Shown: positions 34,219-48,867 of the stretch, piece by piece
Numbering within the stretch: position 1 is the first letter of the stretch
Layout of the letters: every line of letters starts with the position of its first letter
Origin: Adiantum capillus-veneris
Taxonomy: Eukaryota; Streptophyta; Polypodiopsida; Polypodiales; Pteridaceae
DNA length: 64,000 nucleotides
Assembly: GCA_014529385.2 (NCBI GenBank)
Contig: CM043963.1
Coordinates: 73,205,912 to 73,269,911 of the forward strand
Reading direction: 5' to 3'
The notes under the pieces: generated by a model
The model's input: only the letters and a program-made list of their open reading frames with translations
What the model was told of the DNA's origin: nothing
Database searches by the model: none
Position numbers and translations under genes: made by a program

Positions 34219-37200
34219 ATGGCTGACAACAACAACACAGATGTGTTCAAGATGTTTGCTGCTGAGGACAGGTTGGATGCGGACAACTACCCTCTGTGGG
34301 CTTATATGATGCAACATGTTCTTGTGTCAAAAGGTGTCTGGAACATTGTGCAGGGCATTGATGTACGTCCTGGTTCTGAGGATGTAGGCGATGTTGAGAA
34401 TTTTGCAGGTCTTGCTGCAAGGATTGCAGTTGTTAGAGTTGTTTTGCCTACGGTAGAACAAGCGCGTTGGGATGTTAAGGATGCACAGGCTCATGCATTG
34501 ATTGCGTTGTCTGTGAAGCGCACCATTATTCCTCACATCCGTTCAACAAAATCTGCAAAACAGGCTTGGGATATTCTAGCAGGTCTTTATGCAAGCCGCA
34601 ATGAGGCTAAAATTGCTTTGCTGCGTAAAGAGCTGGAGTCGAAGATTATGCATGAGGAAGATGATATGGACACTTTCCTTGCTAGTGTCAAGGATATCAA
34701 TGAGTAGCTTATTTCTGCAGGTGAAGTCATTTCAGACAGTTCCCTTGTGCAGACTGTTCTTGATGCCTTACGAGATTCCTACCAGACTTTTGCTAGTACT
34801 TGGAGACTGATGACCCAAGGAAATCCTGAAGTTGTCAAGTTTGATGCATTATGCACATTGCTGTTGCAAGAGTCACTTTCTAGAAAAAACAGGACTAGGC
34901 AGCGTGCAGTTGAACAGGCTTTTATTGCTTCTCAAAGAAAGGGTGGTAACAGTAATGCAGCCACTTCTTATGGTTCTTCTGCGAGTGGCAAAAATTCTGT
35001 TCGTAATGCTTCTGGTGGCAGCACTTCGTCTGGCAATTCTGGTGATAAGGGCAAAAAGAAGATGCGTTGCCATTATTGTAAAGCCAATGATCACTTGATC
35101 AAGTCGTGTCCTAAGTTGAAGGCCAAAGAGGCTAAGAAGAAAGAGGGTGGTTCCACTGCAAATGCTGGTTCCACTACAAATGCAGCCATTGTTGAGTCTT
35201 CTGTGAAAGGAGATTGTGATGCTGATGTTGATGCAGAATGGGCTTTTAGCGCAGAGTGCACTTACAATCCTGCTGTCCATGATGCATGCTTGTCAGTTGC
35301 TGCAGATTCACATGTGTGGTATTTCGACAGTGGTGCTACAAAGCACATTACCTCACATCGTGAATTGTTTACCTCTCTCGAGTCTGTCCCTCATGGGAAT
35401 TCAGTCACTTGTGCCAACAACGCCTCTTATCCAGTTCAGGGAGTTGGAAAGATTGTGCTCACTGCTGCTAATGGCAGTTCCTTCACACTTGTTGATGCAC
35501 TTTATGTACCTGGGATCAAGAAGAATCTCTTGTCTGTATCCGCACTTGCTAGACTTGGACTTGTAGTCAAATTTGTGGATGACAGATGTACAGTTCATGA
35601 TCTCAGTTTTGGTGATGAAATTGTTGCATCTGGGCTTTTGTGCCGTGGGCTGTATAAGCTCACTTTGTATGACAAGTGTGGACAAAATTTTGCAAATTCT
35701 GTTGCAGATTCAAGGGCTATTTCAGATGCAAAACTTTGGCATGCACGTTTTGGTCATCTGAATTTTGCCAGTTTGCTGCGTTTGCAGAAATCTGATATGG
35801 TTGCTTCTTTGCCGCCTCTTGAAGCACCTGTCAAACATGTTTGTGAAGGCTGTATTCTGGGTAAAATGCAACGTTCTAAGTTTCCAAAGGATGGTTCAGT
35901 TAGGGCCACATGCAGGTTGCAACTTGTGCATAGTGATGTTTGTGGGCCCATGCAAACTCCGTCCTTGGGCAATTACCTGTACTTCGTGACTTTCATTGAT
36001 GATTACTCCAGGCATGCATGGGTATTTCCACTTAAAGCGAAGTCCGAAGTTTTTATGTGCTTCAAACAATTTTTGGCTATGGCTGAAAATGTCTCAAAAT
36101 GTACTATGGGCACCCTCCGTTCCGATCGAGGGGGGGAGTATATGTCTCATGAATTTAATGCATTTCTGGCTAGTCGTGGGATAAAACACCAATGTACAGT
36201 GCCTTATACACCTCAGCAAAATGGTGTTGCTGAGAGGAAAAATAGGTCACTAACGGAAATGGCACGATGTATGGTCAAAAGTCAAGCTTTGCCGCATTCT
36301 TTTTGGCTTGAGGCCATCATGTGTGCCACTTATGTACTTAACAGGTGTCCTACAAAAGCTTTGCAGTCTATTACTCCATATGAAGCATGGCATGATAGAA
36401 AACCTTCTATTGAGCACATGTGTGTTTTTGGTTGTTTGGCATATGCTTTGGTGCCACAAGTGCAGCGCAGAAAATTGGATGATAAGGCTGTCAAATGTAT
36501 TTTTGTTGGTTATAGTGCTGAAAGCAAAGGTTACAGGTTGTATCATCCGCAAACAAAACGTATTCTGGTTTCACGGGATGTAGTGTTTGTGGAAGACTCT
36601 GTTCAGCCCTTGCTGTCATGTACTAGAGACAGTAATGTAAGCTCACAGGACATTTATGACAATTTGTTGCCTCTTTTCAGTGGTGGAAATACGAATGTAA
36701 GTTCCAATGAGGCAAATGTACAGCCTATGGGGGTTTCTGAAAATGTTTTAGAACAGCCTATTACTGATGCAGATGTACATGATGTACTTGATGAGGAAAG
36801 GGCTGAAAATGAGCAGGCTAGAGGTATGCCAAAATGGCTGATGCACACTTTGCGTGACAGTAAATTGGATGCACCTTTATCTAGTCGTACTCGTTCAGGC
36901 TCTCGCCATGCATCTTATGCATCAGATTGTTATGCTTTGGCTGTGTCTAGTTTACATGATGTTGAGGAGCCTCTGTCTTTTGATGAAGCACAGAATTCAG
37001 AAAATTGGATTGCTGCCATGAAATCAGAATATGATGCACTTATAGAGAATGACACATGGACTTTATGTGATTTGCCTCCTGGCAAAAAGGCCATTGGTAC
37101 GAAGTGGGTTTACAAGTTGAAACGCAAGCCGGATGGTGAGATCGATCGCCATAAGGCTCGACTTGTTGCAAAGGGTTATGCACAACAAAAAGGCATAGAT

Positions 37201-38505
37201 TATGAAGAGACTTTTGCTCCCACTTGTCGTATGACTACTGTCCGTTTTCTATGTGCATTGGCAGCTCATTTTGGTTGGGATGTACATCAAGCAGACATTG
37301 TTACTGCTTTCTTGAATGGTGACATATTTGAGGAAGTTTATGTAACGCAGCCTCGCGGTTTTGTCATAAAAGGACAAGAGGACAAAGTGTGCAAATGTAA
37401 GAAGGCTTTGTATGGGTTGAAGCAATCTCCTCGTGCTTGGTATGAGAAAGCTGACACTCATTTGGTTAAACGAGGCTTTCGTAATAGTCCAACAGAAAGC
37501 ACATTGTATGTAAAACGTGAGGATGATGTATTTCTCATTGTGGTTCTTTATGTTGATGATTTGCTGATCACTGGACCAAATGAGAGACATATTGCTGAAT
37601 TTAAGGCTGATTTGAATGCTACTTTCAAGATGAAAGATTTGGGGCTGTTGCATCATTACTTGGGTATACAGTTTAAGGAGTGTGATGGTGGTATTGCCTT
37701 GTGTCAGAAAAGTTACATAGAGACATTGCTATGTAAGTTTGGACTTGAGGATTGCAAACCTATTGCCACTCCCATGGAAACAGGTTTGAAGTTGAGTCTA
37801 CATGATGCTGCCGATCCTGCTAATGTCACTCTTTACCAAGCTGCTGTTGGCTGCCTCATTTATGTATGCAACACGAGGCCAGATATACAGTTTGCAGTCT
37901 CGCAGGTCAGCAGATTTATGCATAGCCCAGGGTCTAAGCATTGGCAGGCTGTCAAGAGGATTTTCCTCTACCTTAGTGGCACTTTACATCTTGGCTTGTT
38001 TTATCCCAAGGGGGGATCATTGCCGCCAGACTTACATGCTTTTTCGGACTCAGATTGGGCTGGTTGTTTTGACACGCGAGTGTCCACAAGTGGTTTTTGT
38101 TTCATGCTTGGCGGTTCATGTATATCATGGTTGAGAAAGAAGCAACCTACTGTGGCCACTTCGAGTTGTGAGGCTGAGTACAGGGCAGTCTTCACAGCTA
38201 CGGTTGAGTGTGTATGGCTCAGACGCCTTATGGCTGACTTGGGTGTTGGACGGGACACTGCCAACACTATCTACACTGACAGTCAGAGCGCATTGGCAGT
38301 TGCGAGGAACGCAGTTTTTCATGCTCGTACAAAGCACATTGAGGTGCATTACCACTATGTCAGGGAGAGGCTCTCAGCAGGATAGATCAGCTTGGCTTAT
38401 GTGCCAACACAGGACAACCTTGCAGATCTTTTCACAAAGGCATTGTCTCGTGAGAAACTTGAAGCTTTCCGCAAAGCTTTGGGCTTACTCCCCTTTGTGG
38501 ACTGA
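34219..38505 (+). pseudogene. COPIA1 gag-pol polyprotein with two in-frame TAG codons
   Basis: One frame of 1428 codons from the ATG at 34219 (MADNNNTDVFKMF) to TGA at 38503. Domains: UBN2-type gag (about 1-250), zinc knuckle CHYCKANDHLIKSC (about 284), protease WYFDSGATKHIT (about 370), GAG-pre-integrase and integrase with HSDVCGP (D about 573), LRSDRGGEY and TPQQNGVAERKNR, RT with LYVDDLLITGPN (about 1111), and RNase H with FSDSDWAGC, SSCEAEYRA and YTDSQSA (from about 1276). The frame is interrupted only by TAG at 34705-34707 and 38383-38385, with no frameshift. The second falls before the last conserved block (NLADLFTKAL). Both are probably CAG or GAG mutated to TAG. The copy is inactive unless read through. 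Confidence 0.96.
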
Positions 38506-38569
38506 TCCTGTCCTCAGGGCATGGCACTTCCCTTTACTCATGTGCCAGCTCTCGTTCACCGCATCACTC

Positions 38570-38580
38570 CAGTGGGGATT
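38570..38580 (+). other. COPIA1 polypurine tract
   Basis: AGTGGGGATT directly before the 3' LTR. Short for a purine tract but in the expected place. Confidence 0.75.
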
Positions 38581-38808
38581 TGTTACCATATACATGTCGT
38601 AGTGATGTGTGTGAACACACTAGGACCGCCGGGGCATTTTTTCCCTCTTTAGGAGGTTTTTTTCCCCCGTGCATTGTATATACGCCCATCACTCTAGGGC
38701 TATCTATCTTTCCATTGCACACTAAGTAACACACTCTCTATTGTGTGCCTTGAGTTTCCTTCGTCTTCTCCAAGCTGTGTGTGTTTCTCTGCAACCCTAA
38801 TTCCAACA
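38581..38808 (+). repeat. COPIA1 3' LTR
   Basis: 228 bp, identical to the 5' LTR except for one base, followed by ATTAT. Confidence 0.97.
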
Positions 38809-38813
38809 ATTAT

Positions 38814-41265
<2,452 letters not shown>

Positions 41266-41325
41266 TTATTTTATTATATCATTTGGACATGTCTCCTCTT
41301 TTTCCTCTTTGAGAGAAAGAACTTA

Positions 41326-41868
41326 ATTATTTATTTTTATGCATCTAAATTCTCATTGGACCCCTTTAAAGCCTATCTAATAGGATTCAAGCACATCATG
41401 AGGGCCACATGTGGAGGATTTTGACATGTGTCTTTTATGCTTCTTAAGTCATTTGGTTTGAATTGAACACTTCAAGCACTTAGTCAATTAAGCATGGAAA
41501 CCATTTATGGCTCTTGAGAGTTTATCTTTGAATTGAACACTTCAAGAACCTTAGTCATTTAAGCATAAAAACCATCTCAAGATTTGGGCAAGGTTACCAC
41601 AAACACTCTTAAGCACTTTAGCATCTCTCCTCTTGGTCCCGTGATAAGGTAAATCTAGAAGCACTTATTGCACATTGCTCTTTGGTAGACTATCTTCTTT
41701 TGGACCCCTATTGAGATGCAACCGTTTCTCCTTTTGGTCCCCAATTGAGATAAGTCTAGAAGCACATATCTATATCCTAGCTCTTGTTCCCCTTTTATCT
41801 TCCCATATTAAATGACATTTTAATATGAAAAAATCATTTGGTAAAGTTAGATATTATATTTTTTGACA
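41326..41868 (-). repeat. G3 3' LTR
   Basis: Similar to 44936-45159 plus 50390-50910 read as one. Its minus-strand start is TGTCAAAAAATATAATATC. It contains an internal duplication of GAATTGAACACTTCAAG (41459 and 41524). The second copy corresponds to the uninterrupted COPIA2 target site. Confidence 0.85.
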
Positions 41869-44800
41869 TTACCTCTCTCTTGAAATCCTATTCGTCCTCG
41901 ACTATGAGGTAGAGAAGATAAATCCTAGTCATTAGTCCATGTTTCTTAGTGGGTAGAGGATCCCTTTTTACCCTACCACATCATTCAGAATGGATGATCA
42001 ATCCATTTGGTGCTTGGGAGACTTAGCTGCCGTCGCAAGCATGTCTGCTCTTTAGTCCATATCATACTTCCAAAGTAGAGTGACAAGTTCTACTTGGTGT
42101 TTGGGAGATGTCGTCACCACAAACCTGATCCTAAGAATGCATACTTCTTAAATTTGGGGCACAATAAAAGAAAGAGAATGAGTCTTATAAGACAAAAACA
42201 TTGTTCATTTAAAATGCCTTTTCATATAAGCTTACTCTAGTGTAGCATTGTAAGCATTGACAAGGTTCATATTATCCTTAAGCTGAGTTCTTTGCATCCA
42301 TCTAGCATCTTTAAAAGGATACTTCTTAAACTCAACAAGATATCATTGGGTAATATTATCATTTCTTAGTACCTTGTCTTCGTATCAAAGAATCGATTTG
42401 CCTACAACACCTCTTCTTGATCTTGGATCTCTGGCAAGTCCTCCATTATTGGTTCTTTTGGTGGTTCTCCTTTGTAAGGCTTGAGTAGGTTCACATGGTT
42501 AGCATTGTGAATGATCCAATGGTTAGGCAATCTTTAACTAATAAGCCATCTCATTGATTGGCTTAAGAATTTTAAAAGAAAAGACCATAGTATTTTTTTG
42601 CTAGTTTAGCATAATACTCTTGGTGTCTCGTAGGATTCTTGCCCGTAGTATGCCTTAGACGAGCCTTGAGAAACTTTAGCAAGACCCAATCATTTTCCTT
42701 AAAGGCTAAGGCTCTTTTGTGCTTATTAGAATCAACGTTTTTTGCCTTTGCTTTGAGATGGATATAACCTCTTTAATCTTTGAAAAAGATTCTCGTGAGT
42801 CTCAGCTATATTCATCAGCAGCAAAGATCTTCCCATATACTTTAAGTAATAAGGGATTTTTGGATCTTCTCTCTTTAACCTCAAAAGGTGCTTTCCCCAT
42901 AGAAGTATGTACAATTTCATTGTACAGATACTCTATAAGAGGTAGGTACTTCTCTCATTGAGAACAGTGATCTACTTCCATGACATAGGCTTTTAGTAGA
43001 TTCAAGAAACATTAGATTAGTTATTTCACTTTGGCAATCCGTTTGTGGATGATAGGCCAAAAGATAAATTTAATTTACTTTCTAGATTCTCAAAGAGATT
43101 CTTCTAGAAATTATTGGTCATTCTAGGATCTTTGTCTGACACTATGGATGTTGGCAATACTTGAAATTTTGAGATCTAAAGAGGGTTGCCATTTGATGTG
43201 CCTTAATAGTATTTGTAAAGGCATAGAGTGTGTTTTATTGCTAAGCCTGTTGATTGAAACAATCCAAGCTCCTTCCCTTGATCAAATTTAAATTTTTGGT
43301 ATACTACACATTTTGAAATATACTCCTGTTTACTTTTCATGGTAGACCAACAAAAATACATTTCTATTCCTCAAAGGGTAGATTATGGAATCCTTCTTTG
43401 CCCCACATAATGAGAAGCGTGGGATGCATACTTGACCTTCTTATTGTATGGGCAAGTAACACATAGCCTATTGCCGTTTGGAAGATAATCATCCTCTAGG
43501 TGAATCGTTCTTTTTTTTCTTCCCTAATGCAAAGGCTATAATTACCTACTTAAAGTCTTGGTCAATAGCATGCTCATCTATCATAAAAGATAGATCATTG
43601 TGAGTTGCTATAGACACCACATTTACCCTTGGCCATTGTGAAAGTGCATTGACCACTTGATTGTGCTTGCCAACAATGTGAGCAATATGAAATTTCAATT
43701 GTGAAAGAAAATTTTCCCACCTCATTTGTTTGTCGGAGAGCTTGGTTTGCGTCATGAATTTCTTGAGGCTTTGTGATCCATTTGTAGGATGAATGGAGTC
43801 CCCAAGAGATAGTGCTTCTATGTGTCTAGGGCATGTAGAACAGCTAAAAGCTCTTTTTCATATATGCTCAAGATCCGTTCATTGGCATTGAGCCTTTGGC
43901 TCTCATATACTATGGCATGCCCTTCTTGAAGCGAAACTGTTCCAAGGCAATCACCACAAGCATCACATTGGACCTCAAATGGCTTTGAGAGAAACGAAAT
44001 CATAAGGACTGGTTGGGAGGTAAGCTTCTCTTTGAGCTTGTCAAAAACATTTTGTTCTTTAGCAGTCTATGAGTACTTAAAGTTCTTCCTTGTTAAGTCA
44101 TGTGATGGTCCTGCTATTTGAGAGAATATTGCTATGAAGTGTCTATAGTATGCACACATACCAATAAAGCTTCTTAGCTCACGTAGATTCCTTGGATTAG
44201 GCCATGCTTTTATTACCTCCAGCTTTGATAGATTCATACATATACCATCTTGAGAGAAAATGTGACCTAAATATTGAATCTCTTGTAGGAAAAAATCCCT
44301 TTTCTTTTGATTAATAAAAAGCTTATTCTCTCTCACAACTTGAAAGATTACTTGGAGATGTCACTTGTACTCCTTAAGAGAATTTGAGTGGCCTGAAGAT
44401 TCTTGTCCATTGTGAGTTTGAATGCAACTGGAGTATTTTCCAAGCCAAAACTTGTAACTTATCAAATAGATCTTCTATCCACGGCATCGAAAATCTTTTT
44501 TTTTATAGTGATCCTATTTAGTGCTCTATAGTCGACACACATGTGATATTTGCCATCTTTCTTTTGCATTAAAAGTATTGGTGAATAGAATGGAGAGGAG
44601 CTAGGCCTCACTATCTCTTTTTCCACCAATTCATGGACTTGCCTCATGATCTCCTCTTGTTGACCTTGTCAAACTCAATAAGGAGGTTTATTAGTAGGCA
44701 GTGAGATTCCTAATAGATGCTCTATTGCATGGTCATAATCCCCTTGTTTTGGAGGTAGCTCACTAGGGATATCATCAATGAAAACATCATGGAATCCATT

Positions 44801-44917
44801 TAGGAAATTAGAAAACTCTAATTCCTCTCGATTCCTTTTATTGCTACTTGTGAAAACATTAGAAACATTTACAGATTCTCTAACAAAAATCATATACGCA
44901 AAAATAGAGCTTTTCAT
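41869..44917 (-). pseudogene. G3 gypsy pol relic (RT, RNase H, integrase)
   Basis: Recognisable minus-strand blocks in order: pre-RT with NGFHDVFIDDIPSELPPKQG (44675-44917), RT with YSPILLMQKKDGKYHMCVDY and RALNRIT (44462-44647), RT thumb with KKRDFFLQEIQYLGHIFSQD and RSFIGMCAYYRHFI (44067-44336), RNase H with PFEVQCDACGDCLGTVSLQE (43818-44003), RNase H end with FHIAHIVGKHNQVVNALSQW (43546-43755), then scraps of integrase up to the IN tail around 42600-42900 (NDWVLLKF-like). Many stops and frameshifts. The YxDD region is deleted. This chromovirus-like lineage differs from G1/G2. Confidence 0.88.
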
Positions 44918-44935
44918 TGACTTATCAAAAGCAAG

Positions 44936-45159
44936 AGTATTTACTTATTTTTATGCATCTAAATTCTCATTGGACCCCTTTAAAGCCTATCCAATAGGAT
45001 TCAAGCACATCATGAGGGCCACATGTGGAGGATTTTGACATGTGTCTTTTATGTTCTTAAGTCATTTGGTTTGAATTGGACACTTCAAGCACTTAGTCAA
45101 TTCAGCATGGAAATTGTTTATGCCTCTTGAGAGTTTCTCTTTGAATTGAACACTTCAAG
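44936..45159 (-). repeat. G3 5' LTR, left piece
   Basis: Matches 41326-41545 closely and ends at TCAAG, the COPIA2 target. It continues at 50390. Confidence 0.88.
45155..45159. other. COPIA2 target-site duplication (left), TCAAG
   Basis: Perfect partner at 50385-50389. The paralogous empty site ACACTTCAAGAACC exists near 41533. Confidence 0.95.
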
Positions 45160-45208
45160 TGAAGGTGCCACTAGAAGCATGTGCGAGTGCAAATTTGAGA
45201 TCAGAGAC

Positions 45209-45258
<50 letters not shown>

Positions 45259-45397
45259 TTTGGGTGGAGCGCACAACAATGTTATCCTATTTGCAGGTCC
45301 TTATTCTATTGTATTAAAGAATAAGTGTATAATGTTTAAGTTAGTAGATAGGTTAGTAGTAAGTGGGATGTCTAGCCAGTTGGCCTGAATCCCAACA
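45160..45397 (-). repeat. COPIA2 3' LTR with (GA)20
   Basis: Plus-strand reading TGAAGGTGCC ... GAATCCCAACA. The GA run is at about 45212-45253. Confidence 0.95.
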
Positions 45398-45660
45398 AGC
45401 TCCCACTTGAAGGCCAACGTAGCCCAAGTGACCTGGTATGTACAATCGTGAAGCAATCTAGTGGCTTCAACCTATATCCATCAACTCACTGCAATGTGTA
45501 AACCGCTCCAAAGCTCCAATGCTTGCTGCCAGGATTTGCCATATATCAGCTCACCACTCCCACTACAAAAGCAATGTCTAGTCTTGTGGCCACCATAGCA
45601 TACATGAGACTGCCCACTGCCAGAGAATATGGTACCTTAGCCATTTTAGCTCGCTCAGCG
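45398..45660 (-). pseudogene. COPIA2 RNase H-side remnant
   Basis: The minus strand shows KMAKVPYSLAVGSLMYAMVA followed by an NPGSKHW-like block, the conserved stretch between RT and RNase H of copia. The catalytic RNase H core itself is absent, so a deletion is likely before the LTR. Confidence 0.75.
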
Positions 45661-45773
45661 TCAGATTTGGGTGCATCTTCCTTGCTGAGTTTCAAGAATT
45701 ACTGTATTGGGGTACACAATGCTTTCCCCCCCTGCATATTGAAATGCTACAAAACTTTCTCAATGTATGTTTC

Positions 45774-46265
45774 CTAAGATAACTCAAGAATACAATGTTT
45801 GAAATCTCTTTTGATTCGCATGCCAAGAAAGTGTATAGCATCCCCCAAGTCTTTTATTGCAAAATTATTGCTAAGTGTTTTCTTCAAGTTGGCAATTTCC
45901 GCAATGGATTTCCCAACTATAAGCATGTCATCAACATACAAAACTAGAATAATCATCGAGCCATCATCTAGTTTTCTTGTGTACAAGCAATGATCCTCTT
46001 CACTATTTTTATATCCTTGAGACCTCATACATGCATCAAATTTATGATACCACTGCCTTGAACCTTGATTTAATCCATAAAGTGCCTTTTTGAGCTTACA
46101 TACTAGCTCCTCACGAGATGCATTCTCCTGAACAAACCCTTCAGGCTGCTGCATGTAAACATCCTCATCGAGATCCCCATGAAGAAATTTTGTCTTCACA
46201 TCCATTTGGACAAGTTCCATGTCCTCAATCTCTACAAGACCAAGTACGGTTCTAAGGGTTGTCAT
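45774..46265 (-). pseudogene. COPIA2 reverse transcriptase
   Basis: A 163-codon open piece with QMDVKTKFLHGDLDEDVYMQ, QPEGFV, CKLKKALYGLNQGSRQWYHK and the catalytic ILVLYVDDMLIVGKS, then NNFAIKDLGDAIHFLGM. The upstream N-terminal RT block (46266-46640) is frameshifted. The copia RT follows integrase, as here. Inactive. Confidence 0.95.
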
Positions 46266-46644
46266 CTTGACTACAGGCGAGAAGATTTCATCAAAATAGA
46301 CTCCCTTTTGTTGTTTGAACCCTTTGACTACAAGTCTAGCCTTGTAATTTGGATTTGGATCACCTGAGGTAAATTTCTTCTTGTAAACCCATTTGCAAGG
46401 TAAAGCTTTCGCATCATTTGGCAGTTCTACTAAGTCCCAAGTATCATTAGCCAGAATCGTGTATACTTAGATTCCATAGCCTACTCCCACTTCACCACAT
46501 CATCTGTCATCATGGCTTCTTGGTAGCAGCTTGACTCACCGCAATTGGTCAACATGATGTAATCAAGACCTGGCTCAAAACGTGCAGGTGGACGAGAGAC
46601 TCTAGTAGACCGTCTCACTTCTTGACCATTGCTAGCCGCTCCCT

Positions 46645-47905
46645 CTAGAGCAATGCTAGTGGAAGGTACATCACTAGCCCACTACGGATGACTTGACGAG
46701 ATTTTGGGTGCCAAAGACGATATCCCATATCTCCATCTGCACCATATGCAATGAAAATACATTTGTGTGACTTTGGCTCTAACTTCTGTCGAAGTTGTTT
46801 AGGCACGTGAGCATAAGCTTCACAACCAAAAACACGTAGATAGTCATAGTGGGGCTTACGTTTAGACCATAACTCCTCTGGAATCTCATAATTCAATGGC
46901 TTACTAGGCGAACAATTTATAATATGCACTACTGTCAAGACGGTTTTGGCCCAAAAACCTTGTGTGAGATTTTCTCTAGAAAGCATGGATGTGACTCTTT
47001 CCTTAATCGTACGATTCATGTGCTCAGCAAATCCATTTTGAGCTGGTGTGTATGGTGCATTAAACTGCCTTTTAATCCCCCTTTTAGCATAGAAATTGTC
47101 AAACTCCTTGGAGACATACTCTCCACCATTGTTAGTTTTCAACCTCTTGAGTTTCTTGCCATACTGATTCTCAACGAGTGTAAAAAAAATTTGGAACACA
47201 GAAAGAACTTGATCCTTATGTTTCAAAGGATATGCCCACACCTTTCGAGTAGAGTCATCTATGAATGTCACAAAATAGCTAGGCCCCCCTAGAGATTTGG
47301 TTGACATAGGACCACAAACATCACTATGCACTAAATCTAGAGGTTCAACTCGCTTTTGACCCAATGGTAAGTGCACCGACCTAGTCTGTTTGCCATAGAT
47401 ACAGTGCTCACAAACAGGAAAGTCAACATAAGACAAGACAGGTAAGTAGCCAAAACGAGTCAGAGTTTTCATTCCTTTTTGGCTAATATGACCTAGCCGG
47501 CAATGCCACAACTCAATAGACGGCAACTCGGCTATAGATATGTAATCATGACCAACATCTGACACATGCATGGAATACAAGGGACCAGGCTTCTGACCTT
47601 TGAGTACAACAAGATTACCTTTGCGTACTATCCACGAACCATTGCCAAATGTGGTGTTGTAGTCCAAATCATCAAGCTGACCAACAGAAATCAAGCTTTT
47701 AGTCAACTTGGACACATGCTTGACATTACATAAAGTAAAGTGCGTGCCATTCCTTAGATGTTCCGACACCCTCAATGTCTAGTTCATAAGCATCACCAAG
47801 TCTCACTTTTCCACAAGAGTGAGAATAAGTAGAGAACCACTCTCTATGTGGTGTCACATGAAAACTCGCACCAGAATCTACTATCCAATCCTGTGCATAC
47901 TACGC
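46645..47905 (-). pseudogene. COPIA2 protease and integrase
   Basis: The protease active site (DWIVDSGASFHVTPHREWFS) lies near 47850, after a TAG at 47900-47902. A frameshift follows near 47775. The 376-codon open piece then carries the GAG-pre-integrase finger (LWHCRLGHISQKGM, CEHCIYGK) and the integrase core with HSDVCGPMSTKSLGG, KTNNGGEYVSKEF (aspartate replaced by Asn) and TPAQNGFAEHMNRTIKE. Integrase joins element cDNA to host DNA. Loss of the second catalytic Asp and the frame breaks make it dead. Confidence 0.94.
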
Positions 47906-48867
47906 ATCTTCTGTAACAAGAGCCTCGACAGGTAGATCTGCTGTGAAGACCAATACGTCAGAGGTAAGTGGCATAACAACCACTAGAAGAGTCTCTACAA
48001 TAGGAGCATTTGAAGACTCTAGCACATTGATCTCCTCTAGCTTTTCTTTGCCCTTGTTTGAATCATCAGACTTAGAAGTTTCACCGGATTGTTTATCCTT
48101 CTTGCTTTGCTGCCATTTCCTGCAATCCTTCTTTACATGCCCTTTTTTATGGCAGTGAGAGCACTTGACATTACGCATAGAACCCCGAGACTTACTGTGT
48201 TAGCCCCCATGTTCCTTGCTTTGGCACGACTTTGAGTGCGACCCCTACGTCTATCACTAGCAACATACGCATCACCATCCTTCTTGCCTTCGAGAGATTT
48301 CCTGCGAATATCCTCGGTAAACACACTCCCAAGGACGTCATTGTACACTAAAACGGTACCAGGTGCTGAGTTGTTAATCGCAATACAGAATGTATCCCAA
48401 GACGAGGGTAAACTATATAGCAAGAAGATACATTTGATTTCCTCATCGCAAACCAAACCCTGAGTGGTCAACTGAGTAAAAATGATATTGAACTCATTAA
48501 TGTGAGTAGAAATAGTGCCCTCTTCCTTCATACAAAGGTCAAACAGCTTCTTCATCAAGAAGACCTTATTAATGGCACTTTTGTTCTCATAACTGGAACA
48601 CAACTTATCCCATACATCTCTAGCAATCCTTTCTCCAACCATAGTAAAGTACATAGATTCGGCCAAATGCAAACGAAGGGTAGATTTGGCCTTAGCATCA
48701 AGTTTCTCCCACTCAACATCTGTATACTCGCCCTCTGGGCGCTCCATGATAGGATCTAGCTAGACTTTTTGTATAAGAACAACTTGAATTTGCTCTTTCC
48801 AGATAGAAACATTTGTCCAATCAAATTTTCGGATATTGTAAATATCCTTTTCACCACTAGATGACAT
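47906..48867 (-). pseudogene. COPIA2 gag with zinc knuckle
   Basis: The ATG at 48867 starts MSSSGEKDIYNIRKFDW. A TAG at 48760-48762 interrupts, and the frame continues as UBN2-type gag (LRLHLAESMYFTMVGE, VFLMKKLFDLCMKEEGTIST, FLLYSLPSSWDTFCIAINNS). A frameshift near 48190 leads to the zinc knuckle CSHCHKKGHVKKDC and a lysine-rich linker. Gag forms the virus-like particle. Two independent lesions inactivate it. Confidence 0.93.

Larger units (their letters stand above)
33630..38808 (+). mobile_element. COPIA1, full-length young Ty1/copia retrotransposon (5179 bp)
   Basis: Complete structure: 228-bp LTRs with TG...CA ends and a single mismatch between them (33647 G versus 38598 C), an ATTAT target repeat, an initiator-Met primer site, one long gag-pol frame in copia order (gag, protease, integrase, RT, RNase H) and a purine-rich tract at the 3' LTR. 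The near-identical LTRs indicate a very recent insertion. It landed in the hairpin-motif field. A truncated sister copy lies at 1111-2268. Confidence 0.98.

Noticed and set aside
34705-34707. UAG as programmed readthrough signal (as in some retroviruses) in COPIA1
   Set aside because: It lies within the gag domain about 160 codons in, not at a gag-pol border. The second UAG is near the pol end. Mutation is simpler.
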